From an uncultured Aeromonadales bacterium (GTDB lineage Bacteria; Pseudomonadota; Gammaproteobacteria; Enterobacterales; Succinivibrionaceae): a stretch of DNA of 16,183 nucleotides. This document shows, piece after piece, positions 14,672-16,183 of the stretch. The translations under genes were made by a program, and so were the position numbers. A model generated the notes under the pieces. The model had not been told where the DNA came from and made no database searches. It saw only the letters and a list, made by a program, of their open reading frames with translations. The DNA lies in contig CADBNP010000130.1 of NCBI GenBank assembly GCA_902796095.1, forward strand, positions 1 to 16,183, given 5' to 3'. The number at the start of each line of letters is the position of its first letter. Position 1 is the stretch's first letter.

Positions 14672-16047
14672 TAAATTTTACCAGGAAAAGAACTCAGATG
14701 CCTGAGCAGAATGCGGAACTGCGTCGTACCAGTTTTACTGAGTCACAGACTGGCTACACTGAGGAAATGGCCATATGCGAGGCTATGCGCTGTCTTAAGT
14801 GCCGAGAGCATCCGTGCATGACAAGAGGATGTCCGGTTCATAACCATATTCCCGCATTTATAGACTGCATTTGCGAAGGACGTTTTGAGGATGCCTATAA
14901 TATCCTGAGAAAGACTACCTGCCTTCCCGCTGTTTGCGGTCGCGTCTGTCCGCATGAGGAACAGTGCGAAGGTAACTGTGTCAGGGGTATCAAGGGAGAC
15001 AGTGTTTCTATAGGAGCGCTGGAGCGTTTTGTTGCAGACTGGCATCGGGAGCACTGTACTGATAATGTTGATCACGAGATTGAAAAGAATGGCAGACGTG
15101 TTGCCGTTATTGGTGCAGGTCCTGCAGGTCTTGCTGCCGCAGGTGATCTTGCCACATTGGGTTATGACGTTACGATCTTTGAAAAGACTGATGTAATTGG
15201 CGGTGTTCTCGCCTATGGCATTCCGGAGTTCAGACTGCCGAAAGCCATAGTCAGTAATGAGATCCGGAAACTTCAGGACAGGAAGGTAAACTTTGAACTC
15301 GGCAAGACTCTTGGTGCTGATTTCAGCCTTGATGATCTCCAGGGGAACATGGGCTTTGATGCCGTGTTCCTTGGTATAGGTGCCGGAGTTGCACAGACTA
15401 TGGATATTCCAGGCGAGGATCTTAACGACTGTTATCTTGCTCAGGATTTTCTGAATACAGTCAACCTCAGACAGAACAGTGAGCTTCAGTTTCCTAAATA
15501 TCGCAGGATAGCCATTGTCGGCGGTGGAAATGTGGCCATGGATGCCTGCCGCAGTGCTGTTAGAACCGGTGCTGAGAAAGTCATGATTGTCTATCGCCGT
15601 TCAGAGACTGAAATGCCGGCCTATGAGGGAGAAATAAATGAAGCCCGCGCAGAAGGAGTAGAGTTTGTTTTTCTCACCAGACCAACGGAGGTTCTGGGAA
15701 CAGACGGCAGGGTTACAGGTCTTAAATGTCTGAAGACAAAGCTTGGCGAAGATGATTCAAGAGGCTATCGCAAGCCGGTGGATATTCCTGGTACTGAGCA
15801 CGTGATCGAAGCCGACTGCGTCATTATGGCTGTAGGCAACGGCTCTGATGCAGATCTTGTTGAGAAATGCGGTCTGAAATGCGATCGAAAGGGTCGCATT
15901 GAAGTGGATCCTGTTACGTGTGAAACATCGCGGCGGGGCGTATATGCCGGTGGTGATGCCGTTACCGGTCCTCTCACTGTTATAAGTGCCATGGGAGCTG
16001 GCAGAAGGGCGGCTGTAGCCATACATAACAGATTAAGCGAAGACTGA
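14668..16047 (+). CDS. gltA: GltA/NfnL-type NAD(P)H-dependent flavoprotein (glutamate synthase small-subunit family)
   Basis: This family moves electrons between NAD(P)H, FAD and [4Fe-4S] clusters. Members include the GltD beta subunit of glutamate synthase, stand-alone GltA/SudA proteins and NfnL, the large subunit of electron-bifurcating transhydrogenase. Residues about 20-125 form the cluster domain, with C42/45/50/55 and C90/94/100/104 in the CGRVCPHEEQCEGNC region. The FAD-binding motif GAGPAG is at 149-154 and the NAD(P) motif GGGNVAMD at 285-292. GVYAGGDAVTGP near the end contacts FAD. At 459 residues it is the usual length. GGAG (14656-14659) lies eight bases before the ATG, which overlaps the nifJ stop. 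No large glutamate synthase subunit and no NfnS partner are present, and the operon context suggests a role with pyruvate:ferredoxin oxidoreductase. The symbol means the GltA glutamate-synthase-like name, not citrate synthase. The exact reaction is not settled by sequence. Confidence 0.88.
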   Translation: MINFTRKRTQMPEQNAELRRTSFTESQTGYTEEMAICEAMRCLKCREHPCMTRGCPVHNHIPAFIDCICEGRFEDAYNILRKTTCLPAVCGRVCPHEEQCEGNCVRGIKGDSVSIGALERFVADWHREHCTDNVDHEIEKNGRRVAVIGAGPAGLAAAGDLATLGYDVTIFEKTDVIGGVLAYGIPEFRLPKAIVSNEIRKLQDRKVNFELGKTLGADFSLDDLQGNMGFDAVFLGIGAGVAQTMDIPGEDLNDCYLAQDFLNTVNLRQNSELQFPKYRRIAIVGGGNVAMDACRSAVRTGAEKVMIVYRRSETEMPAYEGEINEARAEGVEFVFLTRPTEVLGTDGRVTGLKCLKTKLGEDDSRGYRKPVDIPGTEHVIEADCVIMAVGNGSDADLVEKCGLKCDRKGRIEVDPVTCETSRRGVYAGGDAVTGPLTVISAMGAGRRAAVAIHNRLSED

Positions 16048-16068
16048 TTTTTTAATTTTTGTTTGCAT

Positions 16069-16100
16069 ACGGGGGATCCAGGAGATCTCTCGTTTTTTTT
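16069..16100 (+). terminator. Rho-independent terminator of the redox operon
   Basis: A 10-bp stem (ACGGGGGATC, 16069-16078, with GATCTCTCGT, 16084-16093, two G-T wobbles) around the loop CAGGA is followed by a T run to 16100. It begins 21 bases after the flavoprotein stop codon. Confidence 0.88.
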
Positions 16101-16183
16101 GGGGGGAGGGATAAACGGTGGTCTGATCTGAGTCGTGCGGACATGGGAAAATGTGGCTTTGTGCAGATCATCAGAACGGATTC
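16101..16183. other. Window end with no identified feature
   Basis: These 83 bases follow the terminator. They start with a G-rich stretch and contain possible ATG codons near 16143 and 16151, but no ribosome binding site near them and no protein I recognise. The upstream region of the next gene may lie here. Confidence 0.4.

Noticed and set aside
16093..16106. T8-G6 run as a possible phase-variable tract
   Set aside because: The T run belongs to a terminator and the run is not inside a visible gene or promoter, so slippage would have no evident effect.

Overview
The window looks like chromosome from a strictly anaerobic gammaproteobacterium. Two groups of genes suggest this. The glpX, hslR (Hsp15) and hslO (Hsp33) genes and an EF-Tu tail followed by ssb look proteobacterial. 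A large homodimer-type pyruvate:ferredoxin oxidoreductase with a polyferredoxin points to fermentative, oxygen-free metabolism. A gut or rumen member of the Succinivibrionaceae is my best guess, but this is inference from gene content and protein style, not a search result.

Layout. 1-85: end of the EF-Tu gene, with its terminator. 463-1353: single-stranded DNA binding protein with a long Gly/Gln-rich linker, followed by a terminator. 1490-2272: a two-domain MmcQ/YjbR plus PUA/EVE-like protein. 2363-3586 (minus): a membrane Cache sensor that ends after a PAS-like domain, with no output domain. 3772-4797 (minus): a pseudaminic acid synthase standing alone. 5071-7372 (plus): a tight operon glpX-hslR-hslO, with overlapping start and stop codons. 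A bidirectional terminator separates it from 7460-9559 (minus), an NfeD-like membrane protein and a flotillin. 10017-16047 (plus): a three-gene redox operon of polyferredoxin, pyruvate:ferredoxin oxidoreductase and a GltA/NfnL-type flavoprotein, closed by a strong terminator at 16069-16100. The last 83 bases hold nothing I can identify.

The redox operon is the most interesting part. Its first protein has no membrane anchor and consists of two tandem copies of the cysteine-rich C-terminal module of RnfB-type proteins, with Cys motifs for about eight [4Fe-4S] clusters. It is spaced 2 nt from the pyruvate:ferredoxin oxidoreductase gene, which in turn overlaps the flavoprotein gene by 4 nt. The arrangement suggests that electrons from pyruvate oxidation pass through a soluble multi-cluster wire to a pyridine-nucleotide-binding flavoprotein, without the usual NfnS/SudB partner and without an Rnf membrane complex in this window. 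That route is a hypothesis. The gene order, domain duplication and cofactor motifs are seen directly.

The remaining genes are mostly housekeeping or envelope functions: replication and repair (SSB), gluconeogenesis (GlpX), ribosome rescue and redox chaperoning (Hsp15, Hsp33), membrane microdomains (flotillin/NfeD) and surface sugar synthesis (PseI).
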